Source of the DNA: Rhyacichthys aspro
Taxonomy: Eukaryota; Chordata; Actinopteri; Gobiiformes; Rhyacichthyidae
Direction: 5' to 3'
DNA length: 64,000 nt
NCBI GenBank assembly: GCA_036850595.1
Contig: CM072162.1
Coordinates: 16,917,758 to 16,981,757, forward strand
Shown: positions 13,933 through 27,132 of the stretch, piece after piece
Layout of the letters: each line of letters begins with the position of its first letter
Position numbering within the stretch: the first letter of the stretch is position 1
The notes under the pieces: generated by a model
The model's input: only the letters and a program-made list of their open reading frames with translations
What the model was told of the DNA's origin: nothing
Database searches by the model: none
Position numbers and translations under genes: made by a program

Positions 13933-16900
13933 TGTTACCCAAAGAGCTTTTAGAGGGGAAAAACAGCCCTCCTCCCTCCCTCCCTCCCTGACAACCCACT
14001 GTCCCTGCGCCTGGCTTTGAAGGTCAGATGAGAAACCGGAGAGTGACTGGTTCAAACAGGCCCCGGGTGGAGGCGGGGTGGAGGAGGGGGTGTATAAGTG
14101 GGGCGTGGCCCACTGAGCATGCCCAGTGAGGAGGAATGCCGTGTGATGGCAACACAGTGGGCTCTCCCATCTGCTGATGCTCTGCGATGCACTTCTCGCC
14201 CCCGAGCCCTTTTCCATCCAGTCTAGTGAGCAGCCAGATCAATTTACTGTGGAATGAACACAAAGTCAGGAGCTGACGCACACACACACACACACATATT
14301 CACACATTGTGCATGTACAACAACCGCAGTGACACATAGTAGCCCTGCAATGCAGCTAGGCAGGAACACAGACCAGCACGCATAGGAATTTACTCATGCA
14401 TATGAAAAATCAGGAAGGAGTTAAGTCTAGGCGGTTATACTCTATTCAGGGAAAGTCCCACTTCTCTTTATCTCAAGTTTGCACCGCCTCAATCTGCAAC
14501 AAAGCCATTCTTGGTACTCGTTTGCTTTAAATTCCTCTGGAAGAGTGCTGAGTCATGATCCACAGAGATGTCTTCATTAATCATCAGGGTGGGACCTGAC
14601 GGCGCATAATGTTTTTACCATGAAAAACTATATTGTTTAGTTGAGTGTTGTCATGTCTACGGTGCTGCTTTGCAAAATCGCTATAAGATCTTGCAGAAAG
14701 CAGGGTGGGGGTCTCTTTAAGGCACACATACACATGCAAAGTGAGACCACATGTGTGTTCACTCTTATAAATAATTGAGAAGGGCCTGCCTCGTCGAGTT
14801 GAGCAGGCGCTGACTTGGCACCGAGGGTGGCAATCTTAACTACTGTGACAAAATGCAGTGGCGTGAAAAGTGACATTTAAGGGATATTGATGCTAAAGCA
14901 TGTTGTCAGATGACTTCATGGGCCGTGTGCAAGAGGCCAAAGGAAAAGGGCTTGAGGAAAAAGGCTCGAAGTGATTATATGTATGATGCATAATTCTTTC
15001 ACATTGACAATGACAACACATCCTAATAGCCCCTGTATCATTTGTATTTGAAAATGTCTGGGTCTACTGTAGCTCATGACTGCATCTGGAGGCACAGTCA
15101 GTGATAGAGATACAGAGTCTGTAATACAACTCTGTCATTTGTTGTAATAGTCCAACTACTTTTCCAATAAAACAGACTTGATGTATTGAAGTCAAGCTAA
15201 TCCCCGCCTTTACATTAGTTGTTGAGCTACTGCTGCACCCTAAGCCTCCACTGAGCAGTATCGTATTGGTCTGGTGTTACACGGTTTAGTCCAGGTAATC
15301 CCTTGTCTTATGTTTCTCTTTGATGTGTGTAAAATAGGTGCATATCTGCCCTTTCACCCCAATGAAAAGACATCCTAAGCAAACCTAAGCAAGCTAACCC
15401 ACCTACATAAGAGGGTTAAAGGTGGGGCTACTGCCTCACCCTAATGTTTAAATGAGTCTTTATTTGGAACCGTATTTGCCTAAAATGCCCTGCACATGCT
15501 CCACGATGCCACTCTCTCAGTTATGTTCTATACATCAATGTCTGACCGGAAATAAGTTCACATAACTAAGCGGGCATTGCACAGTCAGACATACACCAAT
15601 AATCTGATTCCCTCCAAGGACAAAGAGAGTAATCTAATAAAACTGCAAATGTAAATATACTAACACATCATGCTATAGTCCTGCCATATCTGTAGAAAGG
15701 TACATATAGTGAGAAAACGATTTCCGTTTCTATTGAAGAATGCAAATGAAGGTGTGAGTTACAGCTACTCTGCAGGAATAATTGAAACGTATTGCAGGGG
15801 GGTCTAATATGTTCTTTATTTGCAGAGTCACGCCTGTGCTTTCTGATATGGTAATGAGTCTTCCTTTGAGTAATTGAGCAGTGCTTTAGAAATTCAGCCC
15901 GGGCCCTAATGGTGCATTGTCTCAAGGATGATCAAAAGGAAAAAGCCGGATGAGATGTTCGACAACGAAACGCAGATGACACTGATAATAAGGCACTCAA
16001 AGGAGCCGTGACGGTCACCGTGGCCGTCCAGAGAACCGATCGAATTTCACGTCTCCGAACTCATCAGGTGTGGATTTTCGTTTCAAAAAGAAAGTGATGT
16101 GTCCTTCACAGCCTCGTCCTTCATTTTCCTCCCCCTTCTTTTGCCCCTTAACCCTGAACCATTACCGCCCACTGCAGACGAGCACTGCCACCCCTCCCGA
16201 GTGCTCTGCTTGCTTGAGGGTTTCTAAATCGGGAACATCTGATATACTCGCCACCTACTCATGTGTCTCTCTCTGCCAGCCTCAGTGACCTCGTTCCACC
16301 CTTTTTTTCACACTGTCCACTCCAATCTTCATGTAACACTTTTGTTTATGGCCGTCCCATGTTCAAACACATCCCCATCGCAGGACCACATGTACGCAGC
16401 GAAAGACAGCTGCACTTCAAAGCTTAGCAACAGCTGTGTTTCATTGTCTAACCGGGAGCTGACTGACATTTGAAGCCTCCTTTAAACACTTCTATTCTTA
16501 TTTGGTCCAGTCCCTCTTTGTCGTCCAACCACCTTCTTTCATTCCTCTAATGTTTTGGGTTTCGCCGAGGTCTGCCTAGTTACCGCAGTGTCTCGAATTC
16601 TCGGTCGGTAACCGGGGAAAAGCCACTCCAAATGTGCCTCCCACTGAAAACTCACACTCAATCCAACCTCTTCATTGTCGACAAGCAGTGTTTTGCACCC
16701 CCAGCCCTTTCCTTATCCTTCACAGTGTGTGTATGTATGTTAAAAGCCCTTCGTTTCCCAGAAAGGCGCCCAGGATTTAAGAGTGCATGAGCTGCCGCGG
16801 GCGACATCTCCAGAGAAGGATGAGTGTTTCCTGCAAACAGTTGGGAGGGGGAGGTGCTGGCGCTGTGTGTGGGTGGACAGCTTCCATAGAAACACTATCC

Positions 16901-19900
16901 AGTAACACTTGAAGAGCGTCATCAAGGGGAGGTGTGCAAAAAGGGGGTGTCTTTCTGAGAAAAAGCCCACGAGGCCTGTGCAGCGGTGATTGACAGTTAC
17001 CTCTGCTGATTACTGCCCCTGGGGGGACACAATCTCCATGACAGCTGCTGCTTCAAACTCTGCACTGTTACTAACTTCAGGTTCACTGAACGTGTCCAAA
17101 AGCTGACGTGTCATGTTAAAGTGGTAGGTAGACTTTGCAAACCTCTGTTTTTCGAGGAACGCTTTACAGGACTCTGACACAACATGACTGCGACTAATAA
17201 TAATCCGGCCGGACTGACATGTATTTGCAAAGCAGCCCAGCCCTTCGTCAGGTCTGAGGCTTGGTCTGATCCAAGCAGTGGGTTTTGCGGACGTGACAAC
17301 AACACAGTGACTTCATGGCGTGTTGTGTAAGAGCTTGCTCGCCGGGTGAGGCTTTGAAAACTGAGACAACGAAAGTGCTGATGCGCCGAAAAGAGAGCCA
17401 TGGAGAAAGAGGAGTCAGAGAGGACAGAGGCGGCGACTCATGGAGGCCGTGGACAGTGTGTGGTTCAGGGCCAGATCTCGAGGCGGGAGGGGGGTCCGGG
17501 GTTAAGGGGGTAGGGGATCTATTCCAGTATGAAGAGAAAGGTCACAGTGTAAGCTGATAAAGGCAGGAGGCAGTGCTAGTCAGCTGACGCCCGCAGCTGT
17601 GTTTAGGACATCAATATGAGCCTTGTTCAGGCTGCCCCCCTCCTTCCTTCTCTCTCAAACTCGGCATCCCCTCTCACCCCTCCCTCCTCTCACTCTGTTT
17701 CCTTTTTTTCCAGCTCTGATTTATGAAAGTAGGGCATGTGCCCATAACTGCTGCATCAAGGCACACGGCGGAGCCTCCAGAGGCACTAAGGCTGTGTTTA
17801 CATCAGCCCAGACAACTGCACCACATTGCACAATTGCCAAAGGCTGTCTCTGTTATATAAAGCAGTGAGGTTTGCTGCAATGTTTTTGTTCTTCTGATTT
17901 GAACTGCCTCCACCTGTATTTCCACAAATGTAGTCGGACGTGACGTCTTCCAGTCTTTGCCATGTCAATAAAGCAACCATTAGCCAAGCACTGAATATGT
18001 TGTCAGTGATATTCCACATTTCCCAGACTCGTGTTGTGGAAAAACATGAAGCTATTTGGATCAAGAGACCGCAGGCTCAATAGCTGTTTTTGTTTTGTGT
18101 AGTTTGTTATTTTCCAGCTATTTCTCCCAGACTTAGATTTAGACGCTTTGTGTCGGGTTTTTATTGTGGCGAAGTACTGGAGCATGAGAAGACTGTAACA
18201 AAGACAAATGCAGCATGTTTTTTTTTTCCTTTTTTTTTTTTTGCGGCAGCAGCAGTGAGTGTGAGTGAAAAAGCATGTGTGTTTGTTTGGGGCATGACAA
18301 TTAGTCCCAAATGAAGCACAGAGCACTTCATGATCGGTTTCCATGACGACAAATCAGACTGCTCAGCCGGTGGAAAGCAGCAAAAATGTGTTTTTAATGA
18401 GCATGAACAAAAGCATTCCTGCCCAAAGCCCCAGACAATACAGATATGACAGTAAAAGTGCATAATCATGTTGCGAGGCACCGCTGACAAAAGGCAGCTT
18501 TAAGGTCAGATCGAGATGATTTATGTGGATGAAGGTCACGACTGTAAAATGCACTTGTTTTCGATTCACAGATGGGGTTCTGAGGGTGTAACCTGCCTTT
18601 GAAAGGAACCAAATGGGAACTAAACAACACGGCCAGCTGCTTTGATCACAAACCATTAACTCGTATAACCTAAAGCATTACAGGCCGCATTCCAGCCTCA
18701 GACTGTGATACGGAGCTAAGTTCAACGTTCAGCCTTCCCCCACGGGCCGTATGCTAAACCACTGCTGACTCAACAACGTCTGGTTTGCTGCAGTCCCATT
18801 CCTGAGCCTCCTGAACGACAAGGACAATCACTGGGAGCTACCAATTTCTGTCTGGTTTAGAGTGAGTCATTACCAGCTCAGTATTGTATCATTGTGTTCA
18901 AAGAGGCACTTAATACATTCATTACATTCACTTATTATCACAATTTCCTTTCCATAACATTGGGCACATATGGTCTTTGATTACACGGGGCCAAAATACA
19001 GTATATTGCTATATGTTTTCAATGCAATTCCTCGTAAGCCATCTTAATTGTTTTTCTACTCTTTGCAAAGAATTCCCGAGGGACAGACACAGAATAAACT
19101 GCTTCTGGACGCAATTAAATAGACACATAACCAATCAGAGAAACAAAGCATCACATAAAATGTAAAAGTGGAAATGGTTGTGAAGGAAAGAAATGCTAGA
19201 AACGGAGATAATCACCAGATAATCCTGACACTTTTATGCAAACATCTTCGTTAAACCCTGACTGTACATAGGGTCATCATTGGAAGCTGTGATGTGCCAA
19301 AATATTATTAAGTAAGATTATCTAAGAGTATTTGTCTATGTAGTGTCTCTGCTTATTACACTTTTAGCACTGATGCATTTACATTTTTTGTGTTTCATTT
19401 CTATCACAGTGCTATTTAACTCTATTTGAGTTAAAATGTGAAAAATGCCTGATGCTAAATGGCTCGTTAATAAATGTTGGCCTTCATTCTTGTGTAGAAT
19501 CTGAAGCAGGGTCACTCTCATAAATATCTGAGGCACACATCTGTATTCATGAGTCGTTACGAGTCTGTGTCTTATGTGTCTCCATTTTTAAAGGACGACG
19601 AGCGCTGCCAGAACTCGGCCTTACACTCATTACTCCAGTTTCCTTTACATGAAAGCAACAACATGAAGCGTTTTGTCCACGGCCGTGCTGCAGCTTTGCG
19701 TGGATCTTGGCGTCTTTTATAATTCTATTTGCGTGCCTTTTCCCCCTGAAGCTTTGTGATGCTCCTGTGTATTAATATTCTGTGGCAGGAAGGCACACAG
19801 AGAGATGAAAGACGTCTTATTTTCAGTACAGAGCCCTAACCTAAATAAACACGTTTTTTTTTTTTACCCTCAGAGATATTTCTGTGCTCATGCTTCCAGT

Positions 19901-19990
19901 CTTTGTTGTTGGCTGTCTTTGTAGAAGTCCTTGTATCCTCCCCCCGCCCACTCCCCTCCTCGACGCCCACGCTCCTCCGCTCTCATAACT
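13933..19990. other. Intergenic desert, segment 2
   Basis: No gene is recognised. It includes a (CA)9 run at 14279-14296, a CpG-dense patch at about 15940-16065, a C/T-rich stretch at 17630-17715, and paired poly-T tracts near 18218-18242. A 122-codon minus-strand frame at 13849-14217 has low-complexity Ser/Pro composition and no family signature, so it is not called a gene. Confidence 0.5.
14279..14296 (+). repeat. (CA)9 microsatellite
   Basis: Nine uninterrupted CA units. Likely polymorphic between individuals. Confidence 0.9.
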
Positions 19991-19995
19991 CAGCT

Positions 19996-20051
19996 GTTAC
20001 TTGGCAACATGGTCCCAGCTGGACCAGCATCAGCCCTGTTGCCATGGTAAT
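19996..20051. promoter_or_regulatory. Pair of RFX X-box-like sites
   Basis: GTTACTTGGCAAC (19996-20008) and GTTGCCATGGTAAT (20038-20051) both resemble the RFX consensus of inverted GTNRCC / RGYAAC half-sites. The second is nearly a perfect palindrome. A third, weaker one (GTCATAGCAAC) lies at 20476-20486. They sit in open intergenic DNA between irf2bp2 and tomm20 and may mark an enhancer. Binding is inferred from motif only. Confidence 0.4.
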
Positions 20052-20089
20052 AGAACGCACACATGCTGTAGACACGGTAAACATGTTAG

Positions 20090-22970
20090 CTTCTTCTTCT
20101 TCTTTTTTTTTTTTTTTTCTTAAAGGAAGATGCACCAAGAAAACCACATGTGTGTGTTCGAAGAAGCACATCCGTCAAAAGAAACGCCCAGATTAATAAC
20201 AGCATTATCTCATGTCTCTCTTGCACCTGCACCATCTTCACCACTGTTAAAAATAGACTACACTGAGAAAAATACGTTGAGAACCACAGTGAGAATGCAA
20301 CGTGATGGATTACTGGTTTGGAACAATAATTCCTCCCATCTGGCTGCATCTATTTACCTCCTAATTTTCTCCCTTTCCTTTTATTGTTAATGTGGCATCA
20401 GCGCTCTATATTTAAACCACACTCTTCTGGGAAAACAAACCCTCCGTCCTTTTCTAAAGCAGCACTGCATCTGTCGTCATAGCAACGCGATCCATCATCT
20501 GCAGGGGGATCAATTGATTCATTATTGAGTGAGGCGCAGCCCCCTTCTCTGCTTCCAGTTCACGTCTACTTACTCTGCCTCGGAGCATCCATTATTGACG
20601 CGAGAGGCTGCCCACTCGCTGAACTGAAGAATAAAAAGCTGTCAAGTCCGCAGCGTGGAAGTGTAAGACATATTGTGCATTTACAAGAGGGAAAACAGCA
20701 GATTTGTCGATCAGTATGATTAGTGGTGTTGTTGTCCAGATCACACAGAATAGGACCTAGTCATGACTGAGACCAGAGTGCATCGAGAACAAGACCAGGC
20801 CTAGATTAATGTCTGACATATGAAAACAGAGGAACAAAGGAACTGTTCTGCAAATGAAAAGCAAATCTGGTCTCAGCGTCATTGACAAACTAATGGATTC
20901 TTAATGGAGGGAAAGGTTATTAGTAGTTCCTTTTTATGCTCACTTTTCCTTTGGGGGATGTTCCTATATTTCTTACATCTCACCTCATCCTTAAAGGTGC
21001 AGTGATGGCATGAGGGTGTGAAGTGGTCCAGTTATTACTCCGCAAAGTGAGGTTGTCCTGATCCTTGTTTTTGTCTCCCTTTTCTTGTCCTTCTCACTTC
21101 AGCATCTTTGGCCTTAACCACCTTTATGACCCTGGCTTCTCTTGTTCGTTTGGTTCCGCTCACTCTGTTGTCTTCAGTCTCCTCGGCTCATCACCCTCCT
21201 GCAGTGCTACTAAAGAAAAGACAACAAACACCCTGTGAAAACGTACCTGAGTTCTGCGTTTGGGTCTTTAGCCTGTAATTGCAACAGTGGTGTCAATAAA
21301 GGCATCACAGAGTTGAAATGGCATAAATGGGACAGCTCAGTGTTATGAGAAAATTATGCTTTCGTTTTTTTGATATGAAGCTCATGTTAGCACCAAGATG
21401 GATCAGTCATGGCAAAAGTACAGTACAGCGCACTTTTAAATCAGTGATTGTAGGTTGCACAAGATCAAAGATTTCACAGATGTAGAGCCAAAGGTTGTGA
21501 GTCCTGCAGTTGGCTAGATACAACAAATGCTAACATCTTACGGCAAGTTCCTGGATGCACCATAAAAGAGGTCAGTGGCTCACCTTTTTGCTGTGTTGCT
21601 CAGGAAGCTGTGAAAGGATATCAGTGTTAGAAACCCCCACCAGTATCACTGAAGAGTATAAAAGGGGCTTTAAAGTGCTGGTTGTTAAGGGTTTAGATCA
21701 GGGTTAGCTAAATTAGTAAATACAAGGCTTTGAAAGGGAGGATACACATGTTACACTTTGATAGTGTCCTTGCTTTCAGCTGCACTACATCGACACTGAT
21801 GCAGGTAGAACCAACCAGAAGAGCTGAGACTAAAAGCAAAAAAAAACAAACAAAGAAGACAAACGTGTGTTATTGGAAAATGTGCACTCAAAGGATGATG
21901 TCAGCTGTGGCACTTTGACATTTTAATGTCATCTCTGAGGGAATTACATCATTAGTCCTCTTTCGTGGCGTGGCTCGATGCTGGGAAACCTCCTAATGGA
22001 TGTCAACAAGCTGTCCCTCTGGAAGAATAGAGCTGGGGGCCACTTTCAACCAAGCTTTTCACCGAGAGGCCTCACACCGGGCGCCATCGGCACTAAAAGC
22101 CCGTACGGTGCATTATGTTCCAGATTAACCCGGTCTGCGTTAGCGTCCTTATCAGACAAAGTGCAATCATCTGTGAGCTTCGACAGTCCACCAACCCCGA
22201 ATGACCCGACGTTTAACAGCCTCAAAGCTCTGTTGTTTGTTCATTATTTCATGCATTGATAATCACACAAGCATTTTGAAAAGGTAGCAGGATAGTCTCC
22301 TCAGCGATTGTGTTCCTTTCAATTTAAAGAGACGTCACTGTTGCTGTGCATGTCGTATCCAATAATTGATGCATTAATCATCCTCAAGTTTATTAAATTC
22401 AAATGGTCTCTGGGAAAACAAACAGTTTGGGAGAAATGGTGAGAATAGACCTGTTTATTTTTGCCCCAGCCTCGTGAACTAGTTTAAGGAGGAAAAATTG
22501 ACCATAAAGAACAGATCAAAATATCTTTTTTGTGTTAATGAATGTACCAACAAACACAACAATTCGCTCCTATTTTAGGAAGTAATGTCAAGTCACCGCA
22601 GTAGCCGCAAATAGACTCCAAATAAACAGAGAGAGATGAAGGCGTGCGTGTAAAATAGGTCACAGGGAGGATATTCGTATAGCTGCATCAGAGCGCAGCC
22701 GAATCTCAAAGCAAGTGGGAATATGGGAGTGTGAGCTTACATCGCACGCTACAGGAGTAAATAAAACACTACAGGACTTCTTGTTTTTGAGGTTTCTGCA
22801 GTAGTCTTTGGAACAAGAAATGGGATTATGTAATAAAAGTCATATTTATCGCCGCCCTGATAAAATGTCATCATGTTATAGAGGAAGTACTCTTGATAGT
22901 ATAAGGTAAAATAACTAGACAGCGGCTTCTAACTGGGTCAAACAGGAACAACTAATGAAGCTGTAAGTCC
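20090..22970. other. Intergenic desert, segment 3
   Basis: A poly-T tract lies at 20103-20118. There is a degenerate GACCAGAGTG/AAGACCAGGCCTAG stretch at 20750-20810. A CpG-dense block spans about 22040-22210, within an open frame of 93 codons that lacks any family resemblance. No RNA or protein gene is supported. Confidence 0.5.
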
Positions 22971-22974
22971 CATT

Positions 22975-23070
22975 ATCTCTTAAATAATCAAAAGTAATCA
23001 AATAACATTAGTTAGTATTGGATTACATTACTAATTACATTTTCTAACAGGGAATCCTCCCACTCCTGAT
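22975..23070. mobile_element. hAT-like MITE end
   Basis: A run with AGTAATCAAATAACATTAG and TTGGATTACATTACTAATT, followed by a GGAATCCTCCCACTCCTG phrase, resembles the terminal region of fish hAT-type elements, whose ends typically carry repeated ATTAC/GTAAT words. Only one end is visible and boundaries are approximate. Confidence 0.45.
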
Positions 23071-26000
23071 CGGCACCAGGGTCAAAACAGTTCAACCGGT
23101 GACACGTTTAAGGTGAGAAGTCATCCAGTTACTCTAAGCGATGGCACAAAGAACAGAGCTTTTTTTGCATTGCTCTAGATATCCACAATGTATTCATCCA
23201 CATGATGGATCAACTCGGATTTGGCCTGGAATAAAAAGCAGGGTTGAAGCCGAGGGAAGAGTGGCGTGGCTCTGCAGCTTAGGCGTTCACTGAACAATCG
23301 AGAGCTGACCGGCATTTTAAACGGATTGAGGGCAGAAGACAATCATATTTCCACTCAGATGTTGAGAAGGTTGTATTCTTGGCTGTTTTCTGAGGAGTTT
23401 CATTTGACTCAAATCCCGATGCACTGTCATAATCTCACTCACTATGGGACTTTAATCTTCCGCCAAGAGTTCATTGAGAAAAGCAGATTTGATGTGACAA
23501 ATCCAGGCCCCAGATGACAACAGAAGTCAGGAATTTGTCAAAAGTCACTGTGGCGTGGCACATAGACCGAACATGACATCTTTATACTCACATCACAGAC
23601 CAAGAGCAGACAAACAACTCTTTTATGAACTGCTAACTTGTGGTTTGATGATGTTAAATCTCTGCTAATGGTTGCTAGATTTGGCCTAATGCTGTAAATG
23701 GACAGATAAAACTTGATAATTTGTTAGTAATCATCAGTTACCAAGAGAGCTGACCTACAAGAGGGTTAAGCCGACAAATTTCAAGTGAGCAAAAAAAGAT
23801 GTGATAGCTTCAGTTGCATGTGATTGGTTAATACAGCTGCCAATCACCTTAACAGAAAGTTTGATGAAAGCCATATACCAAAGAACAAAGTAACACAAAG
23901 TAGAGGAATCTCTACATAAAAAGCTATTGGTTAACAACTGTTGGTTTTAGTTTTAGCTCATCTTTTATTCAGCTGTACTAATAAGACAAAACATAGTGTT
24001 GTTACTGTAATGGAGGCAGTGAAGAGTTAACACAAACATTGATTTTTTTTATATCTTCAGATGTTGTAAACTTCTGAGAAAGGATGAAAAACAATGCCTC
24101 TTGAGGCCTGTTGCACTTCCTCCTGAATTTCTGAACTAACTGTAGTGGGATCTCTCACAAACAAACCAAAGAAGGTTACATAAACAACCAAAATCTAAAA
24201 CAGACCTGTGTGCACGGCCTGTCGTAAAAATAGCAAGCATGAATGAATACCATTAAAGCACTGGGGCAGATAAGCAAACCCCCTCATGTGCTCTCCTCAG
24301 ATTCAAATTTAGCTTTTGCGTAGGGAATTGATGAGATACAGAGCTCAAAGCCAAAGTCTTCAAAGAGCGCGGTTACACAAGCTGCAAGCTGTGGAACCCA
24401 CTTTGTAGTCGTCGGGCGAACGAGTGGGTTGTAGCTGCGGCGGTGCAGAGGGTGAGACGGCAACCGCCTCCGAAAAGATGATAACATTAAATAAAGTTGC
24501 AACAAGGTTACACGGCGTTAAAGGGGAGGCAGGAGTGATTTTTGTTGTAGTGGGAGTTGGGGTTGCTTTCTTATGTTTCAAGGTTAGGGTCTCTTTATCG
24601 TCGCAGGTGTGGGAGAGGAAAAGAAGAGCGGGAATGCCAAGGGAGAGTGAGACAAAGAGAATAAGATAAGCAGAGAAATTTAGAGGCAACGGTATAATAG
24701 TGGAAATGGTTTCATCACTCTCAGACAGCGAGGCACGTACATCGAGGGGAGGGACGTAGAGCTTTGAAAAAGAGCGTTTCATCCCAGATTACTGCGTCGA
24801 GCCGTATCACTGTTGTCCTGTTTTGCAACTAGACCACTGGTTTCCAATTTCAGAGGCGCGCTCCTGCTGTGAGACAATTTGAATCCCTCTTATGTGTGGG
24901 TCTGAAATGAAAAAGCAAAGCACATTAGGATTTACCTTCAGGGAGATGTTATAGGCTTCCTATAGCGAATAGAAATATAAGAAAGACACTACTTCTCCCT
25001 CGTGCTGTTAGGTCATGAGTGAAAATAAGGTCATGCTAGATATATTCAGTTTCACTCCCTGTGCATGTATATGTCTTTATCTTATTGATGTGCTTTTTCT
25101 TGTCTTAGCATCCCTGTTTATGTATGGACTCCTGCGGTGAACACACTGGACCAATAAACAGGGATTTTCTCCATACATTGAGCCAGATTGAGTATTACCC
25201 TGGATTTACACCAAAAGAAACATAAAAAAAAAACAAAAGTAAACAGCAGCCATTCATTTCCAATCCACACACACAACAAGCAATACGGCAAAGCGAGCAT
25301 TGTGAATCCAGCAGCTGAGTGTCGATCTGTGTTTGACCAGAGCTAAACCTTTTACAAATGAGGAGTGACGTCACTGAAGCAACAGCCAATCACAGAAACT
25401 GAAAATGAATTTGTCCAAGCAAATACTGTAGCTTTGGTGAAACACTAAAAGCAGGAAACAGAGAAATCTGTCTCCAATATAACCATCAGTCTTAAAAACA
25501 AGCTTTAAAAGTATGTGCTTCTAGCTAGCAGTAGCAGTAGGTTTGCCAGGCTAATGTCATATTTTTATCGGACAATTATTTGTTTAAACATATATCAACT
25601 AGACCTTTACATATCGTTATCCTGATTGCAAAACTATTTAGAGTGTTGTGCTGTTTTTTTATGAGAGAAGGGTTTGTGGAGCCAGCCCTCGCTTTAGTGA
25701 CATTCATCATTTGCCCTTGATCCCATTGTCCACTATTTTTCTTGTCTATCTTTATTCAATGCAGTATCTCTCATGATGAATGTATTTTTCTTCAGTCATG
25801 GCACTTGTTATGGTAAAACAACACAAATAAAAATCACCACACAGGCTGACAGTAAAGTTTTATATTAATATTGCACTGCGGCATGAAACTATGCTTTGGT
25901 GAAGCTGAGAAAGCAAAGTGAAAGTAGAATCTTGTGGAGGCCCCACATTCCCCTGAGCACCACACCACAGCGTGTTGTAGCTCAAACACCCCCCTTTTCT

Positions 26001-27093
26001 TATTTTCTCTCCATTCCTGCACTCACACTTATTATACACACACCCCCCGAGCTTCCTGTGCAGCAGCATGGCCACTCAACCTCTTCCTTCTTCCCCTGAT
26101 CTCAGTTCAGTCAAGCCCAGCCGCTCCAAATACATTATTTACAGCCCACACCCCTCCCTCCGACCACGTCGGTTCGTAAGAATCAGGGCACAGGCAAATA
26201 ACACCACTGTATATCCTCCCCCCGCCGCACCACCTGCTCGCTCTTTTCTCACTCTGTGGGATGAAAATACAGTGCGAGGCCAGAGCGGCAACAATGGGAA
26301 AGTCTGTGAGGCCCGTCCCTCCCATTAATCCCCTCTGACATGGCTCCCGAGGGCAGGGATTTGCTACAAGTCAGTGCAGGAGACCTACAGTATGCAAAAC
26401 AAGCCTGTCTGACTCTCATGATTTTCAAAAGCGGCTGCACTGCGCTGCACCGTGAGACAGGAAGACACATCACACAGAGAGGGAGAGGGAAAAAAAATAA
26501 CTGTGCTCAAAAGTCTGCTTAGTTAACCCCTTCCTCACCCTCCTGTTTAGTGTAAGTGTCACTTCCTCTTTTCTTGCACCAGATACACATGACAGGATGT
26601 AGGCTGAAGCTCAAAGCAATCTTCTCTATCTTTAAATTTAGCACACAAACATGAAACTACAAGGTGTGTAGTGATAGTATACAGTAGTAGGCCATGTGAT
26701 GCACTTGAGAATCTTCATTCTGTAATGTTTTTACTCTCTATTGTGAGAAATCTTAAAAATATTATATTCGGGTTCAGAAATAAGAGTCTTGAGAATGACT
26801 TCAGTGTGTTACAAGAGCCTCTTATATTCATTTGTGCCACTAGATGGAGTCATGAGGCAATACAACTGAACTAAAAAACTAAAATATGTAGGTGAAACCA
26901 AAGACTTATTTTATGTAATTAACAATGCACTCTCCTTCTGCACTCTACTCCCCCTACTGTTGATTTATTGCAGTTTATTGACTTCAATATTACAGAGAAA
27001 AAAGATGCATTAAAAATATCCAGATTTCCCCACAAAAAAACAAAACAAAAAACAAGGTATGTTAAGTCCAGAGAAGCCAATACCTAATACAGA

Positions 27094-27132
27094 TAGTGCA
27101 TAACACTCATACGGAAAGTGCATAACACTCAT
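27094..27132 (+). repeat. 16-bp direct repeat
   Basis: AGTGCATAACACTCAT occurs twice, at 27094-27109 and 27117-27132, separated by 7 bases. It is a small local duplication of no evident function. Confidence 0.8.

Noticed and set aside
13849..14217. 122-codon minus-strand frame
   Set aside because: It runs through the duplicated non-coding segment and a GGGA/CCCT simple stretch. No homologue is recognised and it is absent from the partner copy.
24360..24782. 140-codon minus-strand frame in the desert
   Set aside because: Low-complexity, no domain, no splice partners, overlapped by another frame on the plus strand. Chance is sufficient.
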